DNA of 64,000 nucleotides, from NCBI GenBank assembly GCA_902826815.1, contig CADEGF010000009.1, forward strand, positions 1 to 64,000. The letters run 5' to 3'. Positions 1 through 9,674 of this stretch are shown here, piece after piece; position 1 is the first letter of the stretch, and each line of letters starts with the position of its first letter. The notes under the pieces are model-generated. The model was not told the DNA's origin, ran no database searches, and saw only the letters and a program-made list of their open reading frames with translations. This stretch comes from an uncultured Mycobacteriaceae bacterium. GTDB taxonomy: Bacteria; Actinomycetota; Actinomycetes; Mycobacteriales; Mycobacteriaceae. The translations under genes were made by a program, and so were the position numbers.

Positions 1-19
1 GGTTAGGCGTTCTCGAACG

Positions 20-442
20 TCAGTCCACGAACCGGTAGTCGACGCCGAGTGTGCGGTAGGTGCGCTCAGCCCGACGGTCACGGGTAAGCAGGGTGCGGTG
101 ATTCGTTACGGAAGCCTGTCCCACGAGAGCGTCATAGACAGAACCGCCGACGATGTCGAGGCCGGCAAGTCGTTCACGAAGATCGCGGGTCCCGGCGGCG
201 TCGAGCAGACAGTCTTGTGGGAATGCCACTGAAAGGACCGAGGCCGCTTGGCCCGCGCTCAGGCGCAGCGGCAGCGGAAGCCGGGTCAGCACCGAATATG
301 TCTCGAATACGGCATGCCCTGCCAGCGCAGGACGACGTTCGACCAGGGCTCGACGGCAGGCCGAGTGGGCTTCGTGGGTTGGATCGAGAGCGGCGACGGC
401 AACGCTGGTGTCGCACGCCCAACGGTCACCGTTGGCTGCCAT
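20..442 (-). CDS. VapC-type PIN-domain toxin
   Basis: This 140-residue PIN-domain protein is a probable ribonuclease toxin. The acidic quartet expected of the family is visible: D11 (in CDTS), E47, D104 (in VYDALV) and D122. Its start overlaps the end of the upstream AbrB-like antitoxin gene by 17 bp, the usual compact vapBC layout, so the two are probably translated together. Family members cut tRNA or rRNA; the target here cannot be told from sequence. Length and active-site spacing are normal, so it looks intact. Confidence 0.88.
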   Translation of the reverse strand: MAANGDRWACDTSVAVAALDPTHEAHSACRRALVERRPALAGHAVFETYSVLTRLPLPLRLSAGQAASVLSVAFPQDCLLDAAGTRDLRERLAGLDIVGGSVYDALVGQASVTNHRTLLTRDRRAERTYRTLGVDYRFVD

Positions 443-671
443 CGCGAAGACGGCGCACGTCGTCGTCGGTCAGCGCCACACCATCGACGGTGCCGAGTAT
501 CGGCAGCCCGTCGCTGGTGTCGATCGAGCGTTGGTGCCGACGAACCGGCTCGATCCGCAGACCGGTTCCGTCTGGAATCAGTTCGAGCTGCGTATCCGGC
601 GTGATGCCCAGCGCTACGCGCAGCGCTTTCGGGATTACCACCCGCCCTACGCGGTCTACGGTCACGTACAT
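426..671 (-). CDS. VapB-type AbrB/MazE-fold antitoxin
   Basis: This 81-residue protein has an N-terminal swapped-hairpin DNA-binding motif (residues about 3-25, core VGRVVIPKALR) and a polar C-terminal tail that would block the VapC active site. It is the first gene of the pair. On its strand TAAAGT lies 6 nt before the ATG, which suggests a leaderless, autoregulated transcript. The identification rests on the AbrB-like motif and the overlap with the PIN gene. Confidence 0.85.
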   Translation of the reverse strand: MYVTVDRVGRVVIPKALRVALGITPDTQLELIPDGTGLRIEPVRRHQRSIDTSDGLPILGTVDGVALTDDDVRRLRDGSQR

Positions 672-741
672 GGCAGTACTTTACCAACAAATTGGCAAAA
701 TGGCGGTGTGCTGCCATTTAGGCGGAGTTCGCCGCCGACGG

Positions 742-1182
742 CTAAGACGTCTCCAGGGCCTTCGCGCAGCCGGCGAGCACAGCGAGAAAGCTCCACCGGA
801 GAAGCCGCGAACTCACCGGCTCGAACGCCTTGCCTCCCGACCAGACTGGATGGGTGTAACGGGTGACCCAGTCGACATGTGTGCCGTCGCCGATGGGGGT
901 GAACGTCAGCGTGCCGCCCTCGTGGATGAACGCCGGAAACGAACGCAGGATGCGGTAGGAGTAACTGCGCGGCGCATCGTATGCGGTGTATTCCTCGCTG
1001 AACCACAGGCCCGCACCCGTCACGACCCGCACGGCACCGGTTCGGGGTGCAGCCGATCCGTTCGCATACTTGGCGCGCAGGACCAGCGGTGCCGCTGTCA
1101 GGCTCTTCGGGTCGGCCAACCAGTCGAAGACCTGATCCTGTGGAGCCGCGATGGTGCGTTCGACGCGTAATTCGACCACCAC
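742..1182 (-). CDS. SRPBCC (START/polyketide-cyclase fold) protein
   Basis: This 146-residue protein starts with the typical helix-grip opening (ERTIAAPQDQVFDWLADP) and continues with alternating strands that form a small hydrophobic pocket. Such proteins bind lipids or other hydrophobic ligands; no catalytic residue can be assigned. It is divergent from the TetR gene 20 bp away and may be its target. Two GTG codons (1182 and 1179) are possible starts. A minus-strand TAGGAT at 1191-1186 would favour 1179 if the transcript is leaderless. Confidence 0.75.
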   Translation of the reverse strand: MVVELRVERTIAAPQDQVFDWLADPKSLTAAPLVLRAKYANGSAAPRTGAVRVVTGAGLWFSEEYTAYDAPRSYSYRILRSFPAFIHEGGTLTFTPIGDGTHVDWVTRYTHPVWSGGKAFEPVSSRLLRWSFLAVLAGCAKALETS

Positions 1183-1185
1183 GTC

Positions 1186-1195
1186 ATCCTAGAAT
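1186..1195. promoter_or_regulatory. overlapping divergent -10 elements
   Basis: ATCCTAGAAT reads as TAGAAT on the plus strand (1190-1195), 6 nt before the GTG of the TetR gene. It reads as TAGGAT on the minus strand (1191-1186), 6 nt before the second GTG of the SRPBCC gene. The two candidate -10 boxes share bases, so the promoters would exclude each other. No -35 is evident. This is inference from spacing only. Confidence 0.45.
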
Positions 1196-1201
1196 GGGTG
1201 G

Positions 1202-1858
1202 GTGGCTGAACCCAGGCGACGGCTCTCCCCCGACGATCGTCGGAGCGAGCTGCTGGCGCTGGGCGCCAAGGTGTTCGGCGAACGCCCCTACGACGACGTC
1301 CGGATCGACGAGATCGCCGAACGGGCCGGCGTATCGCGGGCGCTGATGTACCACTACTTCCCGGACAAGCGCGCATTCTTCGCCGCGGTGGTGAAGGCCC
1401 AGGGCGACAGGCTGTTCGAGGCGACGAACACGCCTGCGATCGCGGGCCAGACGCTGTTCGAGCAGCTTCGCGCGGGGGTGCTGGCGTATCTGCACTATGA
1501 CGAGCAGCATCCACATGGCGCATGGGCCGCCTACGTCGGCATGGGCACATCCGACCCCGTTCTGCGCAATATCGAGGACACCGACAACGAGCGCCAGGTC
1601 AACCGGCTGATGGACCGGATGAACGCGACGCTCGGCAGCGGCCTTGACTCCAAGGTGGAACGCGACATTCGCACCACGATGTACGGCTGGCTTGCCATGA
1701 CGATGGAGCTGTGCAGGCAACGCATCATGGACCCGTCCATCGATGCGGGCCAGATCGCCGACACGTGCGCGCACGCCCTGCTCGATATGGTCGGCCGGGT
1801 TCCTGGTGTTCCCTGCGCGCTCAGCGAAGCGGTCGCGTTCGAGCGACGCGGTACATGA
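1202..1858 (+). CDS. TetR-family transcriptional regulator
   Basis: This 218-residue regulator has its HTH at residues about 34-57 (VRIDEIAERAGVSRALMYHYF), followed by a helical ligand-binding domain. GTG is the start: the reading frame opens there, the HTH sits at the usual distance, and TAGAAT lies 6 nt upstream with no Shine-Dalgarno. It probably controls itself and the divergent SRPBCC gene. The last 38 bp overlap the 3' end of the convergent FAD monooxygenase gene, which could also be under its control. Confidence 0.88.
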   Translation: MAEPRRRLSPDDRRSELLALGAKVFGERPYDDVRIDEIAERAGVSRALMYHYFPDKRAFFAAVVKAQGDRLFEATNTPAIAGQTLFEQLRAGVLAYLHYDEQHPHGAWAAYVGMGTSDPVLRNIEDTDNERQVNRLMDRMNATLGSGLDSKVERDIRTTMYGWLAMTMELCRQRIMDPSIDAGQIADTCAHALLDMVGRVPGVPCALSEAVAFERRGT

Positions 1859-3152
1859 TCTTCGGGCGCAGCAGCCGTGTGGGCGGGTCGATGAATCCGG
1901 TGACTCTGATCAGCTGTTCCGCGCAGGCGTTATCCGATTCGCACACCGTCAGCAGCCGTTCCACATAGCCGTTGGCGATTCGCGTCGACAGCGGACGGTG
2001 TCCCTCGACCTCAGGTTGGCTCAGGTCGGCGCCGGTGGCGAACCGCCACGCAACGCCGATCGGCTTCGCCGCCGCCCGGAAGTAGCGCCGCGGCAGACTC
2101 TGGTGACCGCGAGACAAGGTGTCCCGCAGCGCAAGTGCCTGTAATGCAGCGACGGTCATCCCTTGGCCGTAGATCGGGTTGAAGTTGGCGACGGCATCGC
2201 CGATGACGAGCAAGCCGTCGGGGAACAGTTTCATCTTGTCGTAGCGTCGCCACCGATTCTCCGGATATCGATACCGGCAGATATCGTTCAGCGGCACAGC
2301 GTTCCGCACCGCCTCCATCACATGAGGCGGCGTTATCGCCTCGACGAATGCCAGCCGCTCGGCCGGATCGGTCGGTGGCTCGCGGCCCGCCATTCCGAAC
2401 GCGGTGAACATCCAGGTGTCGTTCTCGTAGCCGAAAAGCGCCATCCCGGTTGGCCTTCCGCGCATCGGTGTGGTCGCGACCACCATCTCCCGCAGCGTGC
2501 CCGGCGGTATCTGCAGCAATTGGCTGGAGTACACGACGTGCACGGTGACCGTGTCCTCGGCGGGTCGGTCGTATCCCAGCGCTTCGAGTGTCGCCGGAGT
2601 GCGGGCCGCGCGGCCGGTCGCGTCGACCACAAGGTCGGCGTCCAGCACGCGTTCCCCAGCACCGTCACGGGCCATCACCCGCGCCCCGGTGATCCGATCA
2701 TGGGTGGCGGTCGACGTCAGGCCGACGACGTCGTGCGCCGTCAGGAATTCGACGTTGGGAATCGCGCGCACCCGGCGCCGGACAAGGCTCTCCAACAGCG
2801 GCCTGCTCGGAAAGTAGAGGGGCGGGACGGTCGAGAAGGAACCCTCTGCCGGCGCGCGATGCCCTGCCAGGACGAAGGACGCCCGGGACAGGTCGCGATA
2901 GTCGAATGCCGGGACACCGGCTGCGACAAGTTCGTCTTCGAAACCGGCAAACAGCTCTGCGAGGATCAGCGAGCCGCGGCCCAGTAGGCCGTGGGCGTGG
3001 CGGCCCTGCGGCACGCCCCGCCGGTTGGCCGCGTCTTCGGGCAGCTCATCGCGCTCCACCACGGTGACCGCGCTGAAGAAATCGGCGAGCACCCGCGCGG
3101 CCAGCAGACCGGCCATGCCGGCGCCGAGAACGATCGCGTGGACCCCGACCAT
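1821..3152 (-). CDS. FAD-dependent monooxygenase, polyether-epoxidase-like
   Basis: This 443-residue flavoprotein has an N-terminal Rossmann motif GAGMAG (residues 10-15) and an ERDELP strand end. A GVPQGRHAHGLL segment is typical of LasC/MonCI-like epoxidases and related group A monooxygenases. A second FAD motif (VIGDAVANFNPIYGQG) lies at about 315-330. It would hydroxylate or epoxidise a hydrophobic substrate using NAD(P)H and oxygen; the substrate is unknown. It converges on and overlaps the TetR gene. No membrane segment is seen. Confidence 0.8.
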   Translation of the reverse strand: MVGVHAIVLGAGMAGLLAARVLADFFSAVTVVERDELPEDAANRRGVPQGRHAHGLLGRGSLILAELFAGFEDELVAAGVPAFDYRDLSRASFVLAGHRAPAEGSFSTVPPLYFPSRPLLESLVRRRVRAIPNVEFLTAHDVVGLTSTATHDRITGARVMARDGAGERVLDADLVVDATGRAARTPATLEALGYDRPAEDTVTVHVVYSSQLLQIPPGTLREMVVATTPMRGRPTGMALFGYENDTWMFTAFGMAGREPPTDPAERLAFVEAITPPHVMEAVRNAVPLNDICRYRYPENRWRRYDKMKLFPDGLLVIGDAVANFNPIYGQGMTVAALQALALRDTLSRGHQSLPRRYFRAAAKPIGVAWRFATGADLSQPEVEGHRPLSTRIANGYVERLLTVCESDNACAEQLIRVTGFIDPPTRLLRPKIMYRVARTRPLR

Positions 3153-3220
3153 GGCCCATTTTCGCGCCGAGCGCAGGCCGATAGCTGATGTTTGTCAGTG
3201 CCCGTTGGCACGATGGACTC

Positions 3221-6200
3221 GTGAGCTTTACCCCGGACCCGCTCGCCCGGTTCAGTCCGCTGACCAAGGAGTGGTTCACCGGCACCTTCGCGGCGCCCAC
3301 CGACGCCCAGGCGCAGGCCTGGGCGGCCATCGCCGACGGCCACAACACGCTGGTCATCGCGCCGACCGGGTCCGGTAAGACGCTGGCCGCCTTCCTCTGG
3401 GCGATCGATCGGCTCGCCGGGGAGCCGCGACCCGAGCGGGCCGGAACTCGCGTGCTGTACGTATCGCCGCTCAAGGCGCTGGCCGTCGACGTGGAGCGAA
3501 ACCTCCGCACACCGTTGACGGGCATCACCCGGATAGCCGAACGGCACGGACAGCACGCGCCCGAGATCAGCGTCGGCGTCCGCTCCGGCGACACCCCGCC
3601 TGGTCGGCGCCGGGAGCTCATCGCGAAGCCGCCGGACGTCCTGATCACCACGCCCGAGTCGCTGTTCCTGATGTTGACGTCGGCCGCCCGCGATGCCCTT
3701 GCCTGCGTGCAGACCGTCATCATCGACGAGGTGCACGCGGTCGCCGCCACCAAACGGGGTGCGCACCTCGCCCTCTCGCTGGAGCGGCTCGACCAACTGT
3801 TGGACAAGCCCGCGCAGCGCATCGGGTTGTCGGCGACGGTGCGCCCGCCGGAAGAAGTGGCGCGTTTCCTGTCCGGGCAGGCGCCGACGACGATCGTCGC
3901 ACCGCCCGCGGCCAAGACGTTCGACCTGTCGGTGCAGGTGCCGGTTCCGGATATGGCTAACCTCGAGAACAACTCGATATGGCCGGACGTCGAGGAACGC
4001 ATCGTCGACCTGATCGAGGCGCACCGCAGCTCGATCGTGTTCGCCAACTCGCGACGACTGGCAGAACGACTCACGTCCCGGCTCAACGAGATTCACGCCG
4101 AACGCCTCGGAATCGAATTGTCCAACGCGCCCAACCCCCAGGTGGGAGGCGGGTCGCCCGCGCACATCATGGGCAGCGGACTCGCATCAGGCGCCTCACC
4201 GCTGCTGGCCAAGGCCCACCACGGCTCGGTCAGCAAGGAGCAGCGCGCGCTGGTCGAAGACGATCTGAAGACGGGACGGCTCAAGGCTGTCGTCGCCACC
4301 TCGAGCCTTGAGCTCGGCATCGACATGGGCGCTGTCGATCTGGTGATCCAGGTGGAGACGCCGCCATCGGTGGCCAGTGGATTGCAGCGCGTCGGCCGGG
4401 CGGGCCACCAGGTGGGCGAGATCTCGCAGGGCGTGCTGTTTCCCAAGCACCGCACCGACCTGATCGGCTGCGCGGTGACGGTTCGGCGGATGCTGTCCGG
4501 CGAGATCGAGACCATGAGGGTGCCGACGAACCCGCTCGACGTGCTGGCCCAGCACACGGTGGCGGCCTGCGCGCTTGAGCCGCTCGACGCCGACCTGTGG
4601 TTCGACGCGGTCCGGCGAAGCGCGCCTTTTGCGACACTGCCGCGCAGCGCATTCGAGGCGACGCTGGACCTGCTGTCCGGCAAGTATCCGTCGACCGAGT
4701 TCGCCGAGCTGCGGCCCCGGCTGGTCTACGACCGCGATGCGGGCACACTGATCGCGCGGCCAGGGGCGCAGCGGCTTGCCGTCACCTCGGGCGGGGCCAT
4801 CCCCGACCGCGGATTGTTCACCGTCTATCTCGCATCCAGCGCTGAGGCCGAAAAGCCGTCGCGGGTAGGTGAACTCGACGAGGAGATGGTCTACGAGTCA
4901 CGGCCGGGCGATGTGATCTCCCTTGGCGCGACCAGCTGGCGGATCACCGAGATCACCCACGACCGGGTACTGGTCATCCCGGCACCGGGTCAACCCGCCC
5001 GGCTGCCGTTCTGGCGCGGTGACGGGGTCGGCAGGCCTGCAGAGCTCGGCGCGGCGATCGGCGCCTTCACCAGTGAGCTGTCCGGGCTGGGTCGAGATGA
5101 CTTCGCCAAGTGTTGTGCCGCAATGGGCTTCGACGACTACGCGACCGACAACCTGTGGCAGCTTCTGAACGACCAACGGCAGGCAACGGGGACCGTACCG
5201 ACGGACACCACCTTCGTGGTGGAGCGGTTCCGCGATGAGCTCGGCGACTGGCGGGTGATCCTGCATTCCCCGTACGGCCTTCGGGTGCACGGTCCGCTGG
5301 CGCTCGCGGTATCGCGCCGACTGCGTGAGCGCTACGGCATCGACGAGAAGCCGACCGCGTCCGACGACGGCATCATCGTGCGGCTGCCGGACACAGAAGA
5401 TGCCGCGCCGGGTGCGGAGCTGTTCGTCTTCGACGCCGACGAGATCGAGCCGATCGTCACCGCTGAGGTTGGCGGCTCGGCGTTGTTCGCCTCCCGGTTC
5501 CGCGAATGCTCGGCCCGCGCACTGTTGTTGCCGCGCAGACATCCTGGCAAGCGGTCGCCGCTGTGGCATCAGCGGCAGCGCGCGGCGCAGCTGCTGGACG
5601 TTGCCCGCAAGTATCCGGACTTCCCGATCGTGCTGGAGACCGTCCGCGAATGCCTGCAGGACGTGTATGACGTGCCGACACTGACCGAGCTGATGCACCG
5701 GATCGCGCAGCGCAGGCTGCGGCTGGTCGAAGTCGAGACACAGACGCCGTCGCCATTCGCGGCTTCGATGCTCTTCGGCTATGTCGGGGCGTTCATGTAC
5801 GAGGGCGACAGCCCGTTGGCCGAGCGTCGTGCCGCGGCACTCTCGCTGGACAGCACGCTGCTGGCCGAGCTGCTTGGCCGCATCGAGCTCCGCGAGCTGC
5901 TCGACCCTGCGGTGATCGCAAGCACCGCAGCGCAATTGCAGCATCTCAGCGAGGATCGCGCGGCCCGCGATGCCGAGGGCGTCGCGGACCTGCTGCGGCT
6001 ACTGGGCCCGCTGACCGAGGCTGAGATCGCCGAGCGGTGCACCGCGGACGATGTGGGCGCCTGGCTTCACGGACTGCGCGAGGCCAAACGTGTGCTGACG
6101 GTGTCGTTCGCCGGCCAGACATGGTGGGTGGCCATCGAGGACATCGGCCTGCTGCGCGACGGCGTCGGTGTTGCGGTGCCGGTCGGTGTGCCGCTGACCT

Positions 6201-7762
6201 TCACAGAAGGTGTCGATGACCCATTGGGTGAACTGCTCGGCCGGTACGCCCGCACCAGGGTCCCGTTCACCACGCATGACGCGGCGGCCCGGTTCGGGCT
6301 TGGGCAGCGTGTCACGGCGGATGTGTTGGGCCGCATGGCAATCGACGGCAAGCTGATCCGTGGCGAGTTCACCGATACCACCGACGCAAGCGGTCAATGG
6401 TGCGACGGGGGCGTGCTGAAGATTCTGCGCAGGCGGTCGTTGGCGGCGTTGCGGGCGCAGGTGGAGCCGGTCAGCACCACGGCGTTTGCCCGCTTCCTTC
6501 CGGCATGGCAACAGGTCGGACTCGAGCGGGCTTCCGGCATCGACGGCCTCGCATCGGTGATCGACCAGCTGGCCGGGGTGCCGATGCCGGCGTCGGCGGT
6601 CGAACCACTGGTGTTCTCGGCGCGTGTTCGCGACTACCAGCCCGCGATGCTTGACGAGCTACTCGCCTCCGGCGACGTGACGTGGTCGGGTGCGGGCCCG
6701 ATCGGCAGCGGCGACGGCTGGATCGCGTTCCACCCCGCCGAATCGGCGCCGCTGACGCTGACCCAACCGACCGAGATCGACTTCACCGACACCCACCGCG
6801 CGATCATGGAGGTACTCGGTGGAGGCGGCGCGTACTTCTTCCGCCAGCTCGGCGGTGGCCCGATTGCCGGCTCGGCCGGCGGTGGCGCTTCCGAGCAGTT
6901 CAAACAGGCTCTGTGGGAACTGATCTGGGCCGGCTGGATAACCGGTGACACGTTCTCGCCTGTACGGGCATTGCTCGGCGGCACCGGACGCAGATCGAGC
7001 CGGCCCGCGCACCGCCAGGGTTCCCGACGACCGCCCCGGCTCAGCCGCTACAGCGTCGCCCACGCTGCGACCCGCGCCTCGGATCCCACCGTGGCGGGCC
7101 GGTGGTCTGCGCTACCGGCCGCCGAGCTCGATTCGACTGTGCGGGCACACTTTCAGGCCGAGCTTCTGCTCAACAGGCACGGGGTGCTGACCAAGGGCGC
7201 CGTCGCAGGCGAGGGCATCCCCGGCGGGTTCGCGATGCTCTACAAGGTGCTGACCGCCTTCGAGGATGCGGGCCGGTGCCAGCGCGGGTATTTCGTCGAG
7301 TCGCTCGGCGGCGCGCAGTTCGCGGTCGCCTCGACCGTCGATCGGCTGCGGTCCTATCTCGACAGCGTCGAGCCGGAGCGCAGGGAGTACCAGACCGTGG
7401 TGCTTGCCGCCGCCGATCCCGCCAACCCCTATGGTGCCGCGCTGCCTTGGCCGGAGGGCACCCACCGGCCTGGCCGCAAGGCAGGCGCGCTGGTCGCGCT
7501 CGTCGATGGCGAACTCGCGTGGTTCCTCGAGCGCGGCGGTCGCACGCTGCTCAGCTTCACCGCCGATCCGGAGGCCCACCATGCCGCCGCGGGTGCGCTC
7601 GCCGAACTGGTCGGCGCGGGCCGGGTGCAATCCCTGTTGGTGGAGAAGGTCAACGGCGAACCGGTCCTCGCGCCCGATGCCGCAAGCGAGCAGGCGACCG
7701 TCGTCGCGGCGCTCACCGGTGCCGGTTTCGCGCGAACCCCACGGGGTCTTCGTCTGCGCTGA
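3221..7762 (+). CDS. lhr: Lhr-type ATP-dependent 3'-5' DNA helicase
   Basis: This is a large superfamily 2 helicase. Walker A APTGSGKT is at residues 48-54 (numbered from the chosen start), the DEVH box at about 169-172, and the helicase-C motifs (LELGID, QRVGRAGH) follow. The long C-terminal half matches the Lhr core and its extra domain. Lhr translocates on single-stranded DNA and unwinds RNA:DNA hybrids, with a role in DNA repair. The GTG at 3221 gives 1513 residues, the size recalled for M. tuberculosis Rv3296, and places SFTPDPLARF at the N-terminus. An in-frame ATG at 3188 would add 11 residues. The gene is intact. Confidence 0.95.
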   Translation: MSFTPDPLARFSPLTKEWFTGTFAAPTDAQAQAWAAIADGHNTLVIAPTGSGKTLAAFLWAIDRLAGEPRPERAGTRVLYVSPLKALAVDVERNLRTPLTGITRIAERHGQHAPEISVGVRSGDTPPGRRRELIAKPPDVLITTPESLFLMLTSAARDALACVQTVIIDEVHAVAATKRGAHLALSLERLDQLLDKPAQRIGLSATVRPPEEVARFLSGQAPTTIVAPPAAKTFDLSVQVPVPDMANLENNSIWPDVEERIVDLIEAHRSSIVFANSRRLAERLTSRLNEIHAERLGIELSNAPNPQVGGGSPAHIMGSGLASGASPLLAKAHHGSVSKEQRALVEDDLKTGRLKAVVATSSLELGIDMGAVDLVIQVETPPSVASGLQRVGRAGHQVGEISQGVLFPKHRTDLIGCAVTVRRMLSGEIETMRVPTNPLDVLAQHTVAACALEPLDADLWFDAVRRSAPFATLPRSAFEATLDLLSGKYPSTEFAELRPRLVYDRDAGTLIARPGAQRLAVTSGGAIPDRGLFTVYLASSAEAEKPSRVGELDEEMVYESRPGDVISLGATSWRITEITHDRVLVIPAPGQPARLPFWRGDGVGRPAELGAAIGAFTSELSGLGRDDFAKCCAAMGFDDYATDNLWQLLNDQRQATGTVPTDTTFVVERFRDELGDWRVILHSPYGLRVHGPLALAVSRRLRERYGIDEKPTASDDGIIVRLPDTEDAAPGAELFVFDADEIEPIVTAEVGGSALFASRFRECSARALLLPRRHPGKRSPLWHQRQRAAQLLDVARKYPDFPIVLETVRECLQDVYDVPTLTELMHRIAQRRLRLVEVETQTPSPFAASMLFGYVGAFMYEGDSPLAERRAAALSLDSTLLAELLGRIELRELLDPAVIASTAAQLQHLSEDRAARDAEGVADLLRLLGPLTEAEIAERCTADDVGAWLHGLREAKRVLTVSFAGQTWWVAIEDIGLLRDGVGVAVPVGVPLTFTEGVDDPLGELLGRYARTRVPFTTHDAAARFGLGQRVTADVLGRMAIDGKLIRGEFTDTTDASGQWCDGGVLKILRRRSLAALRAQVEPVSTTAFARFLPAWQQVGLERASGIDGLASVIDQLAGVPMPASAVEPLVFSARVRDYQPAMLDELLASGDVTWSGAGPIGSGDGWIAFHPAESAPLTLTQPTEIDFTDTHRAIMEVLGGGGAYFFRQLGGGPIAGSAGGGASEQFKQALWELIWAGWITGDTFSPVRALLGGTGRRSSRPAHRQGSRRPPRLSRYSVAHAATRASDPTVAGRWSALPAAELDSTVRAHFQAELLLNRHGVLTKGAVAGEGIPGGFAMLYKVLTAFEDAGRCQRGYFVESLGGAQFAVASTVDRLRSYLDSVEPERREYQTVVLAAADPANPYGAALPWPEGTHRPGRKAGALVALVDGELAWFLERGGRTLLSFTADPEAHHAAAGALAELVGAGRVQSLLVEKVNGEPVLAPDAASEQATVVAALTGAGFARTPRGLRLR

Positions 7763-7787
7763 GAATCGGCTTCCTAGAGTGCTCAGC

Positions 7788-8744
7788 ATGGGCTTGCGCA
7801 CAGCGTTGACCGAGAAGTTCGGCATCGACCACCCCGTGGTGCTTGCCCCCATGGGCGGCGTCGCGGGCGGCGCACTGGCGGCTGCCGTTTCGGAAGGCGG
7901 CGGCCTCGGCGTGCTCGGCGCCGGGGTCGGGGACCTGACCTGGCTCGCCACGGAGTGCGAGCTGGCGCGGGCGGGGACGCGAAAGCCGTGGGGCATCGGC
8001 TTCCTGTCGTGGGCGATCGACGCGGCCATCGTCGAGGCGGCGATCGCGCAGTCCCCCGCGGCGATCATGCTGTCGTTCGGCGACCCGGCGCCGTTCACCG
8101 ATGCCATCCGTGCGGCGGGTATCCCGATCATCGTCCAGGTCACGGACTTGGCAGAGGCCCGTCGCGCACTCGACGTCGGTGCGGACGTCGTCGTTGCGCA
8201 GGGAGCCGAGGCGGGCGGCCACGGCGGCGGCCGGGCGACGCTGCCGTTCGTGCCCGCGGTCGTCGACATCGCGGGTTCGGTACCGGTGCTGGCCGCGGGC
8301 GGCATCGGCGACGGCCGTGGGTTGGCCGCCGCTCTGGTGCTCGGCGGAGCGGGCGCCGTGATCGGAACCCGCTTCGAAGCCACGCACGAAGCACTGATCA
8401 CCGACGACGAGGCCAAGGTGATGGTGGCCGCAGGCGCCGAAGACACCACGCAGGGTCGCGCGCTCGACGTCGTTCGCGACTCGCCGTGGCCCGCTCAATA
8501 TCCGGCGCGAACGCTGCGCAACAAGGTCACCGACGCCTGGGAGGGACGCGAGGCCGAGATCGACGACGCCACGAAAGCGGAGTACCGGGACGGCGTCGAC
8601 CGCGGCGATCTGGATTACCTGCCGATCTGGGCTGGTGAGGCCCTCGACCTGATCACCGGACAGGACAGCGCCACCGCGCTCGTCGGCCGCATCGCGGACG
8701 AGGCCGAACTGGCCATCTCCAGGGCGGGCGGGCGCCGTGAGTGA
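7788..8744 (+). CDS. nitronate monooxygenase-like FMN enzyme
   Basis: This 318-residue TIM-barrel flavoprotein has the opening HPVVLAPMGG, the signature GAEAGGH at about 139-145 whose histidine is the usual catalytic base, and phosphate-binding AAGGIGDGRG and GTRF motifs. Relatives oxidise nitronates such as propionate 3-nitronate, or act as FMN-linked reductases. The ATG at 7788 is chosen because TAGAGT lies 7 nt upstream (leaderless) and residue 1 matches the family start. It overlaps the following SDR gene by 8 bp, so the two are co-transcribed. Confidence 0.85.
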   Translation: MGLRTALTEKFGIDHPVVLAPMGGVAGGALAAAVSEGGGLGVLGAGVGDLTWLATECELARAGTRKPWGIGFLSWAIDAAIVEAAIAQSPAAIMLSFGDPAPFTDAIRAAGIPIIVQVTDLAEARRALDVGADVVVAQGAEAGGHGGGRATLPFVPAVVDIAGSVPVLAAGGIGDGRGLAAALVLGGAGAVIGTRFEATHEALITDDEAKVMVAAGAEDTTQGRALDVVRDSPWPAQYPARTLRNKVTDAWEGREAEIDDATKAEYRDGVDRGDLDYLPIWAGEALDLITGQDSATALVGRIADEAELAISRAGGRRE

Positions 8745-9672
8745 CCTGCTGACCACACCGTTCGGGTTCGAATCGACCGCAGCGGACGTCATCGCGGGTG
8801 TCGATCTGACCGGCAAGGCGGCGATCGTCACCGGCGCCTCGTCAGGCATCGGGGTCGAGACCGCGCGCGCACTGGCCGCCGCGGGCGCATCGATCACGCT
8901 TGCCGTGCGGGACACCTCTGCAGGCGATCGCGTCGCCGCCGAGATCCGGAGGAGCACCGGCAACGACGCCGTCACCGTCGGGGCCGTCGACCTCAGCGAT
9001 CTTTCCAGCGTCGCAGCGTTCGTCCGGGGGTGGACGGGACCGCTCGACATCCTGGTGAACAATGCAGGCGTGATGGCGGTACCCGAGCTGACGATATCGC
9101 CGAGCGGACACGAGATGCAGTTCGCCACAAATCATCTCGGGCACTTTGCGCTCACAGTCGGTCTGCACGGTGCACTCGCCGCCGCGGGCAGCGCACGGGT
9201 CGTGTCGGTGAGCTCGGGCGGGCACCTGCGTTCACCGGTGGTGTTCGACGACATCGACTTCGCGTTCCGCGACTACAACGCGTTCAGCGCGTACGGGCAG
9301 TCCAAGACCGCCAACGTACTTTTCGCCGTGGAGGCGACGCGGCGCTGGGCCGATGACGGCATCACATCGAATGCGCTGATGCCAGGTGCGATCTTCGACA
9401 CCGCACTCGGACGGCACGTCGACGCCGGCCACGCCGCCGCGGCGGCGAAACAACTCAAGCTGAAGTCCGTTGAGCAGGGCGCCGCGACCTCGGTGCTGCT
9501 GGCGGCGTCTGCACTGCTCGACGGAATCGGCGGCCGCTATTTCGAGGACTGCGCCGAGGCAAGAATCGTCGACCGCCGTGGCGCACCGGGGGCCGGCGGT
9601 GTCGCACGCTACGCTGTCGACCCGGCCAACGCCGAACGACTGTGGGACATTTCGCTGGCGATGGCGGGATAG
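8737..9672 (+). CDS. short-chain dehydrogenase/reductase (retinol dehydrogenase-like)
   Basis: This 311-residue classical SDR has the NADP-binding TGASSGIG (32-39), NNAG (from about 108) and the catalytic YGQSK (Y186, K190), with an upstream serine in VSSGG. The length and N-terminal extension match the retinol dehydrogenase/oxidoreductase subgroup common in mycobacteria. The GTG start lies inside the end of the preceding nitronate monooxygenase gene. It is followed two bases later by nei2, suggesting a three-gene operon. The substrate is unknown. Confidence 0.87.
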   Translation: MSDLLTTPFGFESTAADVIAGVDLTGKAAIVTGASSGIGVETARALAAAGASITLAVRDTSAGDRVAAEIRRSTGNDAVTVGAVDLSDLSSVAAFVRGWTGPLDILVNNAGVMAVPELTISPSGHEMQFATNHLGHFALTVGLHGALAAAGSARVVSVSSGGHLRSPVVFDDIDFAFRDYNAFSAYGQSKTANVLFAVEATRRWADDGITSNALMPGAIFDTALGRHVDAGHAAAAAKQLKLKSVEQGAATSVLLAASALLDGIGGRYFEDCAEARIVDRRGAPGAGGVARYAVDPANAERLWDISLAMAG

Positions 9673-9674
9673 CG

